Source: Verrucomicrobiales bacterium (lineage in GTDB: Bacteria > Verrucomicrobiota > Verrucomicrobiia > Verrucomicrobiales > DEV007). Taken from it: 32,838 nucleotides of DNA. This document shows positions 32,198 to 32,838 of this stretch, one piece after another. Below the pieces are notes generated by a model, which was given only the letters and a program-made list of their open reading frames with translations, was not told the DNA's origin and did not search any database. The stretch's first letter is position 1. Every line of letters starts with the position of its first letter. The stretch lies in contig JAKSBG010000012.1 in NCBI GenBank assembly GCA_022361255.1, positions 1 to 32,838 on the forward strand. The letters are read 5' to 3'. The translations under genes were made by a program, and so were the position numbers.

Positions 32198-32838
32198 CAA
32201 AGACTCCTTTTTCTCAATCGGCCAAAACAGCGAAGTCGATCCCGGCGTGATCCTCGGCTACCGCTGGCCCGGTACCAAAGACCCGTTGCGGATCGGCGAC
32301 CATGCCATCATTCGAAACGGAACAACGATCTACACCGACACGACAATCGGGGACCGGTTTCAATGCGGACACCACTGCGTTATCCGGGCTGAGGTAAAGA
32401 TCGGACACCGCTGCGTCGTGCATCATCAGTCCACACTCGAGGGCAGACTCACCATCGGTAACGGCGTCAAAATCATGGCTCACGTCTATCTGCCCAGCAC
32501 TACGGAAATCGGAGACATGGTGTTCATCGGCCCCGGCACAACCTTTCTCAATGACCGCTACCCGATGCGACGCGCCGCTCCGGTGGATGGCCCAAAAATC
32601 GAAGACCACGTCGCCATCGGCGGAGGGGTAACGATATGTCCCGGTGTTCGCATCGGTCGAAACTCCGTGATTGGTGCGGGCTCAGTCGTCACAAAAGACA
32701 TCCCGACCGATACACTCGCCTACGGAAACCCGGCCCGGCACTATCCCCTCCCACTCTCTATCAAAGACGGCAACCACCCTGGCCTGCTCCTTCCACAAAC
32801 CGATCTTTTCGGCGCGCAGTCCGACGACTCGTGGAAAA
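32190..32838 (+). CDS. Left-handed beta-helix (hexapeptide) acyltransferase, 3' partial
   Basis: The frame is open from ATG 32190 to the window edge, giving 216 residues with no stop. Hexapeptide repeats run throughout (IGDHAIIRNGTTIYTDTTIGD, VKIGHRCVVHHQSTLEGRLTIGNGVKI, IGGGVTICPGVRIGRNSVIGAGSVV), with an inserted loop FLNDRYPMRRAAP and ending AYGNPARHY, as in WbpD/QdtC-type sugar N-acetyltransferases. A nucleotide-sugar or polysaccharide acetyltransferase is the likely class. It overlaps the ceramidase-like gene by 8 bases and so belongs to the plus arm of the catabolic locus. This gene is missed by searches needing both ends. Confidence 0.88.
   Translation, partial: MPDKDSFFSIGQNSEVDPGVILGYRWPGTKDPLRIGDHAIIRNGTTIYTDTTIGDRFQCGHHCVIRAEVKIGHRCVVHHQSTLEGRLTIGNGVKIMAHVYLPSTTEIGDMVFIGPGTTFLNDRYPMRRAAPVDGPKIEDHVAIGGGVTICPGVRIGRNSVIGAGSVVTKDIPTDTLAYGNPARHYPLPLSIKDGNHPGLLLPQTDLFGAQSDDSWK

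Overview
The window looks like chromosomal DNA of a Gram-negative PVC-group bacterium, most likely Verrucomicrobiota. The best pointers are a secreted DUF1080/beta-propeller/cytochrome-c 'heme-binding domain' fusion, an SHD1-like secreted protein, a zinc-ribbon Ser/Thr kinase, a bacterial RRM protein, a neutral-ceramidase-like enzyme in a catabolic cluster, and a kdsA-lptC-lptA-lptB-hpf run that implies an LPS outer membrane. The assignment comes from reading gene content only. No tRNA, rRNA, insertion sequence, phage gene or CRISPR array was seen, and no gap between genes exceeds about 200 bases.

Layout. (1) 2-2241, plus: the end of a SulP anion transporter overlapping a secreted thioredoxin-like protein. 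(2) 2244-2612, minus: a small RRM RNA-binding protein. (3) 2805-9971, minus: a tight run of an FN3-like single-pass membrane protein, an SSS symporter with DUR3-like features, an unlisted 39-residue membrane microprotein, an aspartate-carbamoyltransferase paralogue that has lost its aspartate-binding residues, an AsnB-type amidotransferase, an M20 N-carbamoyl/allantoate amidohydrolase, and an isochorismatase-fold cysteine hydrolase. I read this as a probable uptake and breakdown route for a ureide (N-carbamoyl) nitrogen source; it is the best candidate here for an undescribed system. (4) 10171-13518, plus: the giant secreted DUF1080-cytochrome fusion, divergent from the previous run. (5) 13712-18478, minus: a 3D-domain lipoprotein, a ClpX-like AAA+ protein without a zinc domain but with a second copy of the C-terminal small domain, and the kinase.

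(6) 18622-23554, plus: kdsA, an lptC-like gene, lptA, lptB and long-form hpf. This is the proteobacterial kds-lpt-hpf order without rpoN; lptB carries a disordered N-terminal extension of about 280 residues and has a well-formed internal start. (7) 23648-25269: an S66 LD-carboxypeptidase and a convergent SHD1-like secreted protein. (8) 25321-32838: a divergently transcribed catabolic locus. On minus, a PhyH dioxygenase, an enolase-superfamily dehydratase and a D-2-hydroxyacid dehydrogenase overlap by 4 bases at each junction. On plus, a GntR/FCD regulator, a secreted five-bladed-propeller glycosidase-like protein, a ceramidase-like enzyme and a hexapeptide acyltransferase (cut by the window edge) also overlap. 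The 135-base control region between the arms holds a sigma70-like promoter, a 52-base-phased direct repeat and a perfect 11-base inverted repeat covering both divergent start codons.

Many starts have no clear Shine-Dalgarno sequence; kdsA and the internal lptB start are exceptions. Several starts given here are internal to the longest open frame and were chosen from signal peptides, ribosome sites or 4-base overlaps.
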